Assembly: GCF_000002425.4 (NCBI RefSeq)
Contig: NC_037275.1
Location: 13,869,987-13,933,986 of the forward strand
Direction of reading: 5' to 3'
DNA: 64,000 nt
Source: Physcomitrium patens
Taxonomy: Eukaryota > Streptophyta > Bryopsida > Funariales > Funariaceae
The notes under the pieces are model-generated. The model worked only from the letters and a program-made list of their open reading frames with translations, did not search any database and was not told where the DNA came from. The first letter of the stretch is position 1, and every line of letters starts with the position of its first letter. Position numbers and translations under genes: made by a program. Below are positions 49,063 through 62,056 of this stretch, one piece after another.

Positions 49063-50835
49063 TAAATTCGGGTGTGATTCACATTGTGAGTGTGAAATTG
49101 CCACATGTGGAAAAAGCACTGTGTGTCCTAATTTCATCACACTGTAACTGAGCTACACACGTGGAGACGACCACTGTGGCCAACTTGCTACGCACCTCGG
49201 ATTTGTTTTACATTGAAATTGTTTATTAGTTTAATTATTAAATTATTTTAATGGTTTTTTAAGGCTGGGATTTAATTTAAAATGCAATATTTACTCTCTA
49301 CGATAGTGAGTCATGTGAGGGATGGATCGCCACCCTTCAAAATATATGAATTTAGATGATGAAAGAATGGTGTTTTCAGGGTTAACTTTCATTTTTTTGA
49401 ATGTTTTGCCATTTGCACATGAGTGTGTCATACCAAAGTAACCAATGGTGCTTAGCAGAATTTTACCTAAATTATTGTCATACAATGTATATGTTTGTGA
49501 ATTGAATAAACTTAATTCCTTACACTCTCTATTTGGGTACCTCGAATTTCGCAAAATATTCATGTTATTCATTATTGTCGATTAAATGTTTCTATAACTA
49601 AATATATACAAATGAAACATCAACTAAATAAATAATTTTATTTATAATCAACTTTATTCTTTTCTTTTTTCTTTTTTCTTTTTTACAAAAATATTTCTTT
49701 GAATAATAGTCCAGCAACTTTACTTCAGTTGTCATTTTTTTGGTTCTCTTGTATAATTTCTGCATGGCCTTGAAATTGATCAGGAGAAGTTAACTGTATT
49801 GGATTGACAAGGACCACTTACTTGATTGGTTGGCATCTCACAATTTGACATGAACATAAAAATAAAAATAAAATATTTTCTATAATTATTGATACCCTAT
49901 TAGAGCTTGCAATTAACACTTCATGAATGAATGAGTTCCTTCCAAAAAAAATTGCCAAGAAAATTAAACACAGGTGCTTAATCAAACTTGTAAACTTTAA
50001 TATAAATATCATAATTTTTATCAAAAAAATTATATCTTTGCTATATGGACTTGCTAAAAAATAACGATACAAAGAAAAGAAAAGAAAAAGAAAAAGAAAA
50101 TTGAAAATACTAATTTTAAGCAAGTATCACCTGGACCATTTGTATTTGTGTAATTTGATGTGTGTGTTATATCAATATACTTAGAGATGGTTTAGACCTC
50201 AAGATGCAATTGCTTAGGAACTTGGTTTAGTTTTGTTATTGGTTTTGCACTAAACAAATCTCACTTCCAAACATGGCTCCAATATTATTATTTTTTGAAT
50301 TCTAGCCCAAAAGAAAAAGAAAATTTTTAAAATGAATATTTAAAAATAACATTAACCTCCCAAAAATAAAAATAGAACAAATAAAAAAACAAATTGGGGT
50401 TTAAACACAAAATGAAACATGCAATCTGAAAACCAAAAGTTTCTAAGTTTGAAGAAATAAAAAGTGGTCATATCTTATCCTTAACACTTTTTTTTGGGTC
50501 TTTTCCAAATACAACAAAAAATCATAATTGTAACATATGCTAGCTCTTTGCTCCTTTCTACTTTAAGACTCCATTTTTGGAAGTTTAAACCGATTCTCTC
50601 TACAAGAAAGCATTACATGTATTAAGTAAACCACATGTGCAAGGTCTCATATCTTCAAATTATTGTTATACAATCATTAAAGCATAGTTTATTTACACTA
50701 GCACTTCCTTTACAATTGGCTCAAAGAGCTTTTGTAGGCATCATGATGTTGGTAAAAGTGAAGCATTTTGTGTGTGTTGGTATATATATACACATATAAA
50801 CACAATAATAAGAAACAAGAAATAACTCTAAATAA

Positions 50836-50870
<35 letters not shown>
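50836..50870. repeat. (AT)n microsatellite next to the LINE 3' end
   Basis: An AT dinucleotide run preceded by AAAT units, just beyond the last recognisable LINE codons. It might have grown from the LINE tail (the LINE reads leftward), but no clear tail sequence separates them. Confidence 0.8.
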
Positions 50871-50874
<4 letters not shown>

Positions 50875-50921
50875 TTCATTTCTTCCTATTATTTGTATTT
50901 ACATTCAATTAAATTTTGATG

Positions 50922-53502
50922 TTATTCACAGTGCATTTGTAAATTCAAGGTGTGTAGTTTGATTAACTTACCTGGAATAATATGAATATACTGTTGCAAC
51001 AGACCACTATTTCTATTTCTTACTTTTATCCAAGCGATTTGTCCATACTCAATCAGGTTAAGCCATATTTTGTTGTACATTTTTTCATCTGACCAAAATA
51101 TGCCGTTGAACACAGCGTCGTTACGTTCCATCCAGAGGAGCCATGTTATCCTGCCTCTAAGAAACAACCACAGACGGCTGACTTTTTCGAATCTCCTTGG
51201 GGTGCGGTGGGCAAAGATGCTGTGTTTCCACGTCGGAGAAAACTCTATTATCGGGATGCGTCCATTTACTCTCCATCCCTACTGCATTGAGGCTCCTTCG
51301 CGAGCTGTCGAGATGCTGGATAGTGGATACTGATTCCTCAACTAGTGATCTCATGATATGTTCTTCCCATTCCCAAGCCCTTTGAGCGGAAGGGCATTCC
51401 CAGAACCGGTGCAACACCGTTGCAGCTGTTCCACCATATCATCTTGCCCTCCACTACAGTCAAGGATAAATGATGCTCGCATTGCACTCAACCCTTCAAT
51501 AACAGGTCAGATTTTCATAATGCTGTCACTCCTAGCCTTTGACTCAACGAAACCTTCTGGCATCACTAAGCACTTCTGGAACACATCGCACGTTTGGAGT
51601 GCAGAAATAAATACCACGACAATTTAAGACCGCCTTCACAACTTACTTCTTGCACTGCCTTACCAAGATGTACGCACACAGCTCAGCAACGTCCCCGCAT
51701 ACAGACTGAACAACATTGGTCAACTTCATTGTTCACACGCCCCCGCTATGCATTCAAGGCTACTGCTCTGTGCCAAATGAGCCAGAGTAGGCTAGCTTTC
51801 TTCTTGATGCGCTCTTCAACCCACGTATTGAGCCATCAACGACGATAAGTGGATGGACGAACTCCTTGCCACTTGCCTGTCACCATGGCAGGAACAACAT
51901 GTTGCGCTCTTAGCAAAAGTCTTCCGAGTGCAGCTGTGTATGTCATCAGCAATGTATTATCTCCCCACGAGAATCTGTTGGGGTCCCATTGTAACTGGTC
52001 CACTCTTCCATAAAAAAGGATGGACCACAATCTCCTTTGCCCTCGTTGTACCACAACCACTCTGACTCTTCGTAAGTAGCCTTCGATCCACCAGCGGATG
52101 GATGATGGGCTGTTTCCACCCTCATTAGTTGATTGAATCCCTGGGTCTCGTGTTGTTACCAACGTTTGAGTGTGTTGGTCCACGTTAAAATGTTGAAAAG
52201 GAACAGTTATCCATCTTTGAACAAGGCCTAAGTCGGGGCAGAATGCAGCGGGAGCTTGCCATACCCATTTTGGTATTGATGTAGTGTGGTCTTCAAAAAG
52301 TCTGATCCACTCCTCTTCTGAATAAGTATTCCTGTGGGTCAGTATGAGCGCTCTCCATCTGTAGCGTAGGGTATCTGTGAGAGCCCTCCAATCGCCCTCT
52401 TCTTATGGGAGGACCCCGAATAAGGTGTGTGTCTCCTTGTATGAAAGGAAGAGATATGAGTTCCATATATCTCTATATTTCTGCATTCCAACTTGGTGCA
52501 ATTCGGCTGCTCTTGATTTGGACAATCCGATGCCCGTGGTCTGAATTGCTAGGCAATACCAGAGGTGCCAGCTTAGGAGATCTTTGTAGCTATTTGGCGG
52601 TACAAACAAAAGATTTGGTAACATTTGTTTCCAGGCTATTGTCACCATATTCTAAACTATAAACCCTTTGATGACGTGGTAGGGTGAAAAAATCCATGCT
52701 AGGATCCCATTTTCTACCCAAACAAGGTTGGTATTGTAGAAAACAATATCTTAATAAGATATGTAAGCTGGATTGCCCGAGTTCTAGTACCTTTATAATC
52801 CATTTGATAAAAAGGGTTGTCATTGCATTTCTAGAATGAATCAAGTTAATGCCTTCATTCTTTTTTTTATTGGCAACACTGAATCTATTCCATTTTAAAA
52901 CATAATTGTTGCATTGACTTAGCACCTAGATAATCGCTTAATGAAGACTTCATCCTTATTATTCCATGTTGTGTTCTACTCCATATTGATATGAAGAAGA
53001 ATATAGTGAAAAGTAGCATACTATTGTTCATTGTGGCTCTTTTTGTGGCATTGACTTTTGTATTACATTAATATGTAAGTTTTTGGTATATTTTGTTGGC
53101 TGGGAAGGAATCAACATTTGCAAGAGTAAGTGAAAGCATGAATATAGCTCTTACCAATTTACTCACTTTTGTATTTGATATCCAAGAGATCCTTATATGA
53201 TTTTTCTATAGAAGCATGTGAAGAATGTGTTTGCATTTCTAATACCTATTAGACTTCTTCCAATTTAATATGAAACTAGAGGCAAGATAAAATGTGTCTA
53301 GGATATAAATAAGAATTCTTACTTGGCTTTCTTTTCTTAATAGTGTGAAAGAAGTATCATCTACATATTAGACAATTACTTATTGAATATTTCTTGTTGA
53401 AAGATGGATTCTTTTGATATTACTACATTCAAATTCCTTTCCTATTATTATGTTTATTGCTTTTGTTACTATAAGAAAAGATAGAGGACCAAAAGGCATC
53501 CT
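50922..53502 (-). mobile_element. L1-type LINE, 3' part (RT palm to C-terminus)
   Basis: Read on the minus strand from 53,502 leftward: GCPFGPLSFLIV (RT block after RQ), YVDDTSF at 53,357-53,368 (the YADD box with A to V), LVRAIFMLSLTLANVD, then thumb and connector pieces (LIHSRNAMTTLFIKWIIKVL; MDFFTLPRHQ; GLSKSRAAEL; LQWDPNRFSWGDNTLL; VVPAMVTGKWQG; LLWLIWHRAVALNA). Then comes a reverse-transcriptase zinc-binding domain whose two halves, CSVC (51,701-51,712) and HRFWEC (51,394-51,411), are separated by a 270-bp insertion. It ends in ITWLLWMERNDAVFNGIFW. Frames shift several times and stops occur, so it is inactive. The 3' half keeps near-normal GC; beyond about 52,900 it becomes very AT-rich. 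Confidence 0.85.
51421..51692 (-). mobile_element. ~270-bp short repeat, copy A, inserted in the LINE
   Basis: Sits between the CxxC and HxxxxC halves of the LINE zinc-binding domain, where related LINEs have only a few residues. The LINE reading resumes directly on the other side (GTAATVLHRFW). Plus-strand ends are CGTTGC-AGCT and AGCT-CA-GCAACG, an imperfect terminal inverted repeat. No target duplication is evident. A non-autonomous DNA transposon (MITE) is the best guess; it has no coding capacity. Confidence 0.65.
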
Positions 53503-53507
53503 TATCT

Positions 53508-56500
53508 ATCACGGATACATATACTTATTCTAATATTTACTTATATAATTAAGTAGAAATAAATAAAAAAATATTTATTTCATGATATTTTTTAAAAAAG
53601 CTTCTTAGAAGCTTTATAAATATTTCTTTGATTTTACATATTTTTGTATTTATATATGCTGCTAAATTCTAAAACTTTGCTTGTAACATAGACTGAAATG
53701 ATAAAGCCCTTGTCAATCAATTTTGATAAGGATTAAAAGATAATGTTAAAGATTTATTTTTGATAATATCAAAAGTAAAATCTTTGAAATAATTTATTGT
53801 TTAAGCCATTGCATGTGACAATTGATTATTTGAAAGGTGCCAAGAATAAGACTTAGCTCAAGTAGAACAATTCAAGTAATGAAAACAACTCTCAATTTTT
53901 TCAAAACTTATTTATTAAGGTCAAAACTAATGTAAATTGATACGGTGCATTTTAAATCCTTCATGAAGTAAGAAAAAACTTGACATTGTTGAGAAGGTTT
54001 GTACTTATATTATAGAGAATCTAAGCACGTTGCTCAACATTGTTCAAAGAAGTAACACAATGACAAAATGAGGAGCATGATTGCCAAAGCAGACAATATA
54101 TTAAAAAATAAATATTTCAAGTTATAATAGGAACCGTGCAGTTGGAATCATATGCAATACCAAATAAAGGTTCTATTCTCTCCTTAGATCCTTCACCTTA
54201 TTTTACAATAGATGTGTATTTAAGACCTAAAAATGACAAAATCTTTACATTATTTGATTCAAGAGCCTTAGCTTGTTTTATAGATAAAAAATTTGTCTAT
54301 AAATAAGAAATATCTTTAGTCAAGAAAACTAAATCCGAATATGTAGAAGCCATAGATGGTTGTTTGATATCTTTTAGAGATATTATCCATGAGATTTTTA
54401 TTTTTTTATTTTTTTATTTTATTTTTTAGATATAGCAATTAAAGATCATAATAATATAGTAATATTTAATATAATAAGATCTTTTTTTAATCTAATTATT
54501 TAAAGATTATTGTGGTTAAAATAATATAATCCTTAAATAAATTAGATTTCTTATAACCTTTATTTTTCTTTCAATTAAATCCAAAATCTTGTTAGTCAAG
54601 TAAAACACAGGAGTCTAATATATCCAAATCTTTATTAATAGGAATGAGAGCTTTGATGCATGTCACAAAAGAAGGGTTATCTTTTGCTATATATGTTATG
54701 TCCATTTATAATGGTGAAAAGATGTTAAGTAATATTCCTAGCTAGTATTAAGATACCTAAGATATTTTTGAAAAGAAGAATGCAAATATTCTTTCAAAGC
54801 ATCAAACTTATAATTGTTCAATTATTTTGCAAGAAAGAGCTCAATTACCATTCAAATCTATTTACAACTTATTACAAAATAAGTTAGTTACATTAAAAGA
54901 ATATATTAATAAAAAATTTAATAAAATTTTTATTTGCCATTCAAAATCTCTAACAAAGCTCTTATCTTATTTATAAAAAAAAATATAGATTTCTATGGAT
55001 ATATATAGACTATCAAGGACTTAATAAGATCAAGATCAAGAATAGGTATCTTTTATCTTTGATTTTAGGACTTTTGATCAATTGAATCAAGCAAAGATAT
55101 ATACAAAATAGATCTATGAAGAGTTTATAATCTGATATGCATTAAAAATGGAAATGAATGATTTTTTTTATTTTTTTTATTTTGAACAATGTATGGATAT
55201 TTCGAATATAATGTCATGCCTTTTGGATTTACAAATGCTCTAATTGCTTTTCAACATCTAATGAATGATGTCTTTTATGAGTTTCTTAATAATTTTATTG
55301 TTTGTTATTTGGACAACATCTTAATGTACTCTAAGAACATAGAAGAGCATGAAGTTTATGTTTATCATATGTTACAAAAACTTAGAGATGCAAGATTATA
55401 TACCAAGATGGAAAAGTATGTAATTGACACTACTCAAGTTGACTTCCTAGGATACATCATTTCTAACAATGACTATTATAGATTTGAAGAACATCTAGAC
55501 TATTATAGATTGAAAGATTCTAATAACAATAAAAGATATATAATGCTTTTTGAGTTTTTTCAATTAATATAACATCTTCATGAAGAATTTTTTTAAAATT
55601 ATAGCTCAACTTATATATTTGATTTGTAAAGACAAACTTGAGTGGAGTAAAGAAGAAAAAGTAGCATTTGATGTTATAAGAAGAAGTTTATTTCTACATC
55701 AATCTTATTTTGTAATGTCTTTTTTAAGGCATTTTTTATAGAAAAAAATGTAATAGACTTTGCTTTGAGTGTAATATTGTCATAGATGGGAGTAGATGAC
55801 AAAGTCCATTTAGTAGCTTTTAATTCCAAGAAATTTTTAGTGGCTGAGATTAATTATGAGATCTATGACAAAGAGCTCTTTATAATCGTTAATTTATTTC
55901 AAGAATGATATCATTATTTAAAAGGTGCTTTAAGTCCAATCACTGTATATATACAAATTAGAAGAATCTTGAATACTTCATATTGGTATATATTTCAAAT
56001 CATGATCAAGCTTGTTGGAGCATTGCTTATCAAGATTTGATTTCAAAATTACTTATTGACCCAAAAAATAACAAGATTTATTGGATGTCTTTTCTAAACA
56101 CTCTTATTTTATACCAAAAGAAAAAAATGCATCTTTTATTCAACAGAGAATGATTTTTTTGAAGCCAAAGCTTTTTACTTTTGAGCAATAAAATCAGAAT
56201 TAACCATTGATTTAATCTTTATCAAATAAATTAAATCAAGAATGGCCTCTGATTTTTTTGTTTATGATATCAAAAATACCTCTTTTAAGTCTCATGATAC
56301 TTTTAAGTTTGAGTTTAAGAACAATCTACTCTATTTTGAAAGACAATTATACATTTCAAAAGATAAGGCACAATTATGTATTTTTTAAGCTCATCATGAT
56401 TGTAAATGGATATTTTGGATACAACAAGACTTTAGAGCTAATATTGAGAGATTTTTGGTGGTCCAAATGTAGAAGGTAGCTAAAAACTTTGTACAATTAT

Positions 56501-58211
56501 GTGATATTTCTTCAATATCCAAAACTCTTTGCCATCAATTATATAGACTTCTTCAGCCATTACCTATTCTAGAAGAATTATGATTTTTTTTATTTCTATA
56601 GATTTTATAATGGATCTTTGAAATTTAGATTTTTATGATTTTATATTTATAATAATAGATTATTTTATTAAAATAGTACATTTTATAGCATGTACAAAAT
56701 CTATTACAAGTGAAAAAATGACCAAGTTTTTTTTTTTACAACATCTATTGATATCAAAGATTGCTTAAAGACATTATATTAGAGAAGAAAACTTAATTTG
56801 TATTAAGATTTTTGAGAAATATTTTCAAGGTTTCAAAGATAGATATAAAGCTTTCTTTAACTTTTCATCCATAAATCAATAAACAAACAAAACAAATAAA
56901 TCAAGTTTTAGAGCAATATTTCAGTTGTATTATCAACTATCATCAAGATGATTGAATAACTCTTTTGCTATTGGCACAATTTGCATACAATAATTTGATA
57001 TATTTTTTTACTTAAAAAATAACTTTTTTTTTGCTAATTATGGTTATCATCTATGACTTGATACTTTTGACTTTTTAAAAATTAATAATTCTATGATAGA
57101 AGATTTGGTGAATCATTTATCAATGCTACATATAACAATGAAGGTACATTTAAAAGAAGCTCAAGAATGACAAAAGATCAATACAAATGCCTATTGCTAG
57201 AAACAATCAGAATTCAATGTAAGTAAAAAGGTATGGCTACTTTGTCATAATATTAAGACTACTTGTCTTTGTCATAAGTTGAATTATTGTAGGCTTGGAT
57301 TTATTTATTTATTTATGAATAAGTCAATCCTATTGCTTATTGATTATATCTATTGGAATCTATGAAAATCTATGCTATATTTCACGTATCTCTTTTTGAA
57401 CCATATAAAATAATGAATATCTCAAAAAGAAGACAAATGCCACCTCCTTCTATAAAAGTGGATAATAATCAAGAATTTGAAGTAAAAGAAGTTTTAAATT
57501 CAAAGCAACATTGAATTAGGATTAAATATCTTATTCATTAGCCATCAAAGAATCTTGAAAATATAGCAAAAAAGATTGATGCTTTGTATTGATGACATCC
57601 ATTAAAACTAAGATGAAAAATTACATGATCTATGAAAGATGATAAGTGATTTTCATGAAACTCATGCCTACAGAGAGAGGTAATGTCATGGATATACATA
57701 CTTATTCTAATATTTACTTATATGATTAAATAGAAGTAGATAAAAATAAATTTATTTTATTATGTTTTTTAGAGAAGCTTTCTAGAAGCTTCATAGATGC
57801 TATTCTGACTTACATGTATTTGTAGTTGATTGATAAGTTAGAAACTTTGTCAACAAGTTAACAACATGTTGATAGCTTGTGGAACAAGCTAACTATGTGG
57901 TGCACATATAAAAAACTTTCTTTGCAAGTTAAGATTTGTGTCTTACAAAGTCAACATGTTTTTGAGGTCTTATAAGACATTGTCACGTAGCTTCTAGTTA
58001 AGAGTATATATGGACATAAGAATGAAGCCTTCTTTACTCTTGTCAATGCCTATTTAGTTCTTAGTCTTATTTCAAGACTTTCTAATCTTCTTACCTTTGG
58101 CAATGGTCATTCTAGTTTAATATTATATATTCTTTGAGTGATTTTAAAGTCTTTTTAAGTGATACAAGAGTATATTGTGGTTTTTTTTCTTCAAAATTCA
58201 TATCTTTGACA
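53508..58211 (+). mobile_element. Chromovirus (family A) relic inserted into the LINE
   Basis: About 4.7 kb. The right LTR (57,684-58,211) is complete; the left LTR (from 53,508) is recognisable only to about 53,640. Flanking 5-bp duplications TTATC (53,503-53,507) and TTGTC (58,212-58,216) differ by one transition. Between them lie a zinc-knuckle/protease remnant (about 54,050-54,400), reverse transcriptase (about 55,170-55,570: FEYNVMPFGFTNAL), RNase H (about 55,740-56,060), integrase (about 56,380-57,100) and a chromodomain remnant (about 57,420-57,600). Most of gag is missing. It is heavily broken and very AT-rich, thus far older than the copy at 14,887-21,036. Confidence 0.85.
57684..58211 (+). 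repeat. 3' LTR of the chromovirus relic in the LINE
   Basis: Starts TGTCATGGATATACATAC, like the family A LTR start, after a polypurine tract (cagagagaggtaa), and ends ATATCTTTGACA. Matches 62,057-62,574 on the other strand. Confidence 0.85.
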
Positions 58212-58216
58212 TTGTC

Positions 58217-58910
58217 TTACACCTCTTTTAATTAAGAATGAAGGAAATAATGAACCATTTAATTTGATGTAAGCTAATGTATTTCTAAAGATTAGCCATA
58301 TTATTTTGATAATTTTTTGGAAAAGATCACGCCTTTGCATAGCATCAAATAAATATTTTTATTTTACAATATCATTGGCTTTATAGAAATCTAGTTTAAA
58401 GAAGAAAATAAATTGCTCCATATTTTTTACCTAAGCTATTATTTCTTAGATAATTACTAAATTATCTAAGATGAATCTTTGTGGTAAAAATAAAAATTTA
58501 TCTGTATTAATAAATTTATGAATATAAGTCATAATCTCAATTATAAGGCCTTAATATATATCTTATATTCTATATTTAATATTATGATGGATCTTTAGTT
58601 TATTAATGTTATCTTATCGCCTCTTTATGTAAGAAGGTAATTTTGCTTGTAGTAATATCCTATGATAAATATTCTAATCAAATGCTTTGTTGGACCACTT
58701 TTAGGTAATCTTGCCTCAATTAATCCCAAAATAATAAAAATAAATTCTAAGATTATTCCATTGGGCCCTAATGACTTGCTTAGAGATATTCTATGGAATG
58801 CATTTGTTAATTTTATAAGAGTGAGAGACATTGGTAGTTGTTCCTTTATCTATGTCGTTAGGTGGTTGACAATTGATTCTAAAGCCTATTGGCTTACACT
58901 CTAAGTAATA
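58217..58910 (-). mobile_element. L1-type LINE, 5' part of the same copy (RT fingers)
   Basis: Minus-strand reading gives NAFHRISLSKSLGPNGIILE (the K.PGPDG block of LINE reverse transcriptase), then near 58,220-58,460 KLDFYKANDIV...YLFDAMQRRDLF and RNTLAYIKLNGSLFPSFL, ending in LIKRGVRQ at the gypsy border. The next residues (GCPFG) continue at 53,502, which places the chromovirus insertion between RQ and GCP. Further upstream parts of the LINE are not clearly readable beyond about 58,910. Confidence 0.8.
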
Positions 58911-59099
58911 ATAGCTGACTTTCAAGCTATATAAAGCCTTCTATAAAGTCTATACAAATCTGAGTTATTGCTACATGGTGGAGTGCATAAGTTCAACATT
59001 GTCTTTTAATTTTGTAATTGTAGAAGTCATGAATTGCTCACAATTTGTATGATATCACATGACATGATTTATGATCTAAAAATATATTAGGTAACTAGC

Positions 59100-59371
59100 T
59101 ATAGAGAATTTAGCTTTAATTTATTCACCAAGCTCCAATAAATGATATATTCTTATTTTACATAACAACTAAATGCAACAATATCAAAAGATATTCTACT
59201 AGTAAAATCTTTTATATTTAATAAGGTTTTTATATAAGACTTTTTAAAGCATCTAAAAATTTCCTAACATCCTTTGCTATTTCAAATCACAACCAATGAT
59301 TTGCACATAAGTTATATTTTCAATAATTTCAAAGAATAAATTATATTTTTAATATTTATAGATAAATTAAA

Positions 59372-59412
<41 letters not shown>

Positions 59413-60460
59413 AAAAATAATATTTATATTATAATTTTATTATAGCTTCATATCTCTATCTTTAACATATATTTAAAGTCTTGGCTTTCAAAAATATTTT
59501 TATTTTGTATAAAATGCTTAAATTATAGCAAAGCTCTTTCAAAATATTATTTACTTGCAAAGAATTTTTTCTACTTGCATTCTACAATTTCATATCTTTT
59601 AATCCAATTATCAAATTTTTAAATAACATATAATTTATTATTAAGCTTTTCAATAAAAAATAAACTATAAATTTACTATAAATCGTTTGACATCTTAAAA
59701 ATCCTAGTAGGTACTCTAAACCTCAATTTATAAGCATCCAAGTACTATTTTCTTCATATCTTAAGAACCAAAAATTCAAATGCTACAAAATTTGATATAT
59801 AGCTTCAAAACATGATAATACATATTTTTGAAAATTTTTAGCAAAAGATTTGTCTAAATGCTTGAGATATGGCTAGAACCAAATCCTTTATGAAATTAGT
59901 TTACTAACAAATCTTAATTTGGAAGTTCCATCTATAAGTAGTCGTTATTTGTCCAAATTAACTTTAAACATTTTGTTTTTTTTATGTAAAATATAATCCT
60001 TTAAATCAATTTTTTAACCACATAATTTGATCTTCAAAAGCCTTTCATATGCATATGCTATGCCTCAAAGAATGACAATAGGTAGAATCAAGACCTTGAC
60101 TTTAAGTGCCTATATCTCTTTCACAAAGACTCCATATTATACAAAATTTGTACCAAAATTATATCCAAATTCTTTAATTTGACAACCTTAATCTTTAATA
60201 TTTGATTCTTTTCAAAAGAGCAATCTTAATTCCCAATAAGGCCTTGGGCAACCTCCTTGAAGTCCATTGGGCATGATTTTTAGCCAAGAAGAATGGAAAT
60301 TTCCATCATCGATCTCCATTCATCCATATAGATGGCTTGACTATTCTTTTTTACATAAAAATCCTTCTTTAATCTTTTTTTTTCATAAGTTTTACATAGT
60401 ATGTGTCCTAAATACTAAATAAAAGAAAAAAAATAAGATTTCAAGAATCACCAATGTTTA
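59100..60460 (-). repeat. LTR of gypsy family C, diverged copy
   Basis: Reverse complement of the 4,190-6,360 material: 'ccaataaggccttgggcaac', 'gtccattgggcatga', 'gcctcaaagaatgacaatagg', 'ccaagac' next to an AT run (59,380-59,410). Diverged to an estimated 70-80%. No coding sequence. Confidence 0.65.
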
Positions 60461-62056
60461 ATAAAGGTGGCTCTAAATAAATAAAAACTATTATCAACAT
60501 AAAAATCAACTTTTATAGTAGCCCTTTTAGACTAATTACTTCAAAGTAGAAATCTAATCATATTTTGTAATTAAATAAAATCTAATAATGTGGCTCTCAC
60601 TACATTGTGTAATAAATTGTACATTAAATATGTATGTGCATTATTTTCACATGGTAGCCAAACTACAATATAATAATGAAAGAATTCTGAAGAATAGTGG
60701 TTGTCAATTTGCTTCCAATGTAGATAATTATAAAAAACTTGGCTATTTATTTCATGTATTTTAAATATTTTTAATTAATATCTACATGATAATAAAGTCT
60801 TCTAAGAAATCAGATTCTTGAGATGTTATAAATCTATCACTACTTATTCTAATTTGGTTTGAGGTTCCACTTTTGTATATTTTTCATATGATTATTTTGT
60901 AAGTAGATAATTATTTGTAGAACTTAATAAATTTTTTTATTCTACTAAAGAAAGACAGTGTGTGGTTTGTGAATCATATATATCTAATCTATTTTTGTAC
61001 CTCCAGAGTGTCTAAATAGCATATATTCATCACATAATGTAATATACACACATGATTTGGGAGCAATTATATTTATCTTTGTATAAGTAGGTGATTGGAG
61101 TAAGTATAATTTCAAAGGATGCAATATTATGTAGCTTCATTAGATAATCCTACAATTCATTGAAAGATATAGATCCTATCTAGTTGGGCCATAATACGTA
61201 TTCTATTTTTGTAGTAATTATTTTAATTGAAACAAAGAATGTTCAATGTTAAAAATCCATCTTCTACATGAAGTAATAACTTTGGATAATCAAACAAGCA
61301 TCATTCTTACTTTAAAGATAATGAACCTATAGTTTTTGACTTATCTAATTTAGATTCTATTTAGAACCTGCATTGTTTGGAAGAATTGAGGAGTGCATAA
61401 ATATTAAAGACAACTAAATTAGATTCTTGCATACCATGGAGCCAAATTCATTGAGCTTAGCTTGAGTAAAATTATCCAAAATCTTTTATTAAATGTATAA
61501 TACAAGATACAATCTACATGCATATCTTGTTATTCTTTGCTTCATGCATCATTAATGTATTGTTGTAAGCAACTATTGCATGTTGGCCAAATAATCCAAT
61601 ATCTTATCATAGTTTTTCTTAAAATACTATAAACCTTGGACTGTAGAGCTTAAATTATTATAAACATAGAACTTCTAATGTATAAAAATGATTTTAAAAA
61701 TAATTATAGATTAATATAAAATTTCTTGAGGGTATTGAATTCTAGATGTTTTTTTAAAAAATATTCATAACTTTTATGTAGATAATAATGAAAGAGGGTT
61801 TGTTGGACCTAGATTATCTTCTTATGCTATAGTAAGACCAATACTTTTATACTCATGAAGTCTTTGAAATCTATTCTACTTCAATGTCTCAAAGTGTATG
61901 TTATATTAGACTATGATATAGTGGAAGAATCTTATGTCAATCTAAATCTCACAAATAAGTTCTTAATTCTTTGTAAACTAAGCCATTTATGGAATAATAA
62001 GATAAGATAGGCTGTCATATTCTAATTAATTCTTCAAGATGTTGAAGATACTACAC
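60461..62056. other. AT-rich interval, unassigned
   Basis: No gene or clear element. Stretches near 61,200-61,400 have retroelement-like character but no domain could be named with confidence. Confidence 0.4.

Larger units (their letters stand above)
48601..50921. other. Right edge of the gene island, no gene seen
   Basis: Composition drops back to AT-rich. Simple repeats occur: AT runs (48,836-48,853; 50,836-50,870), a G run (about 48,911-48,920) and a TTCG/CATT-type tetranucleotide array (about 49,028-49,062). Open frames here are short and without family signal. Confidence 0.6.
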
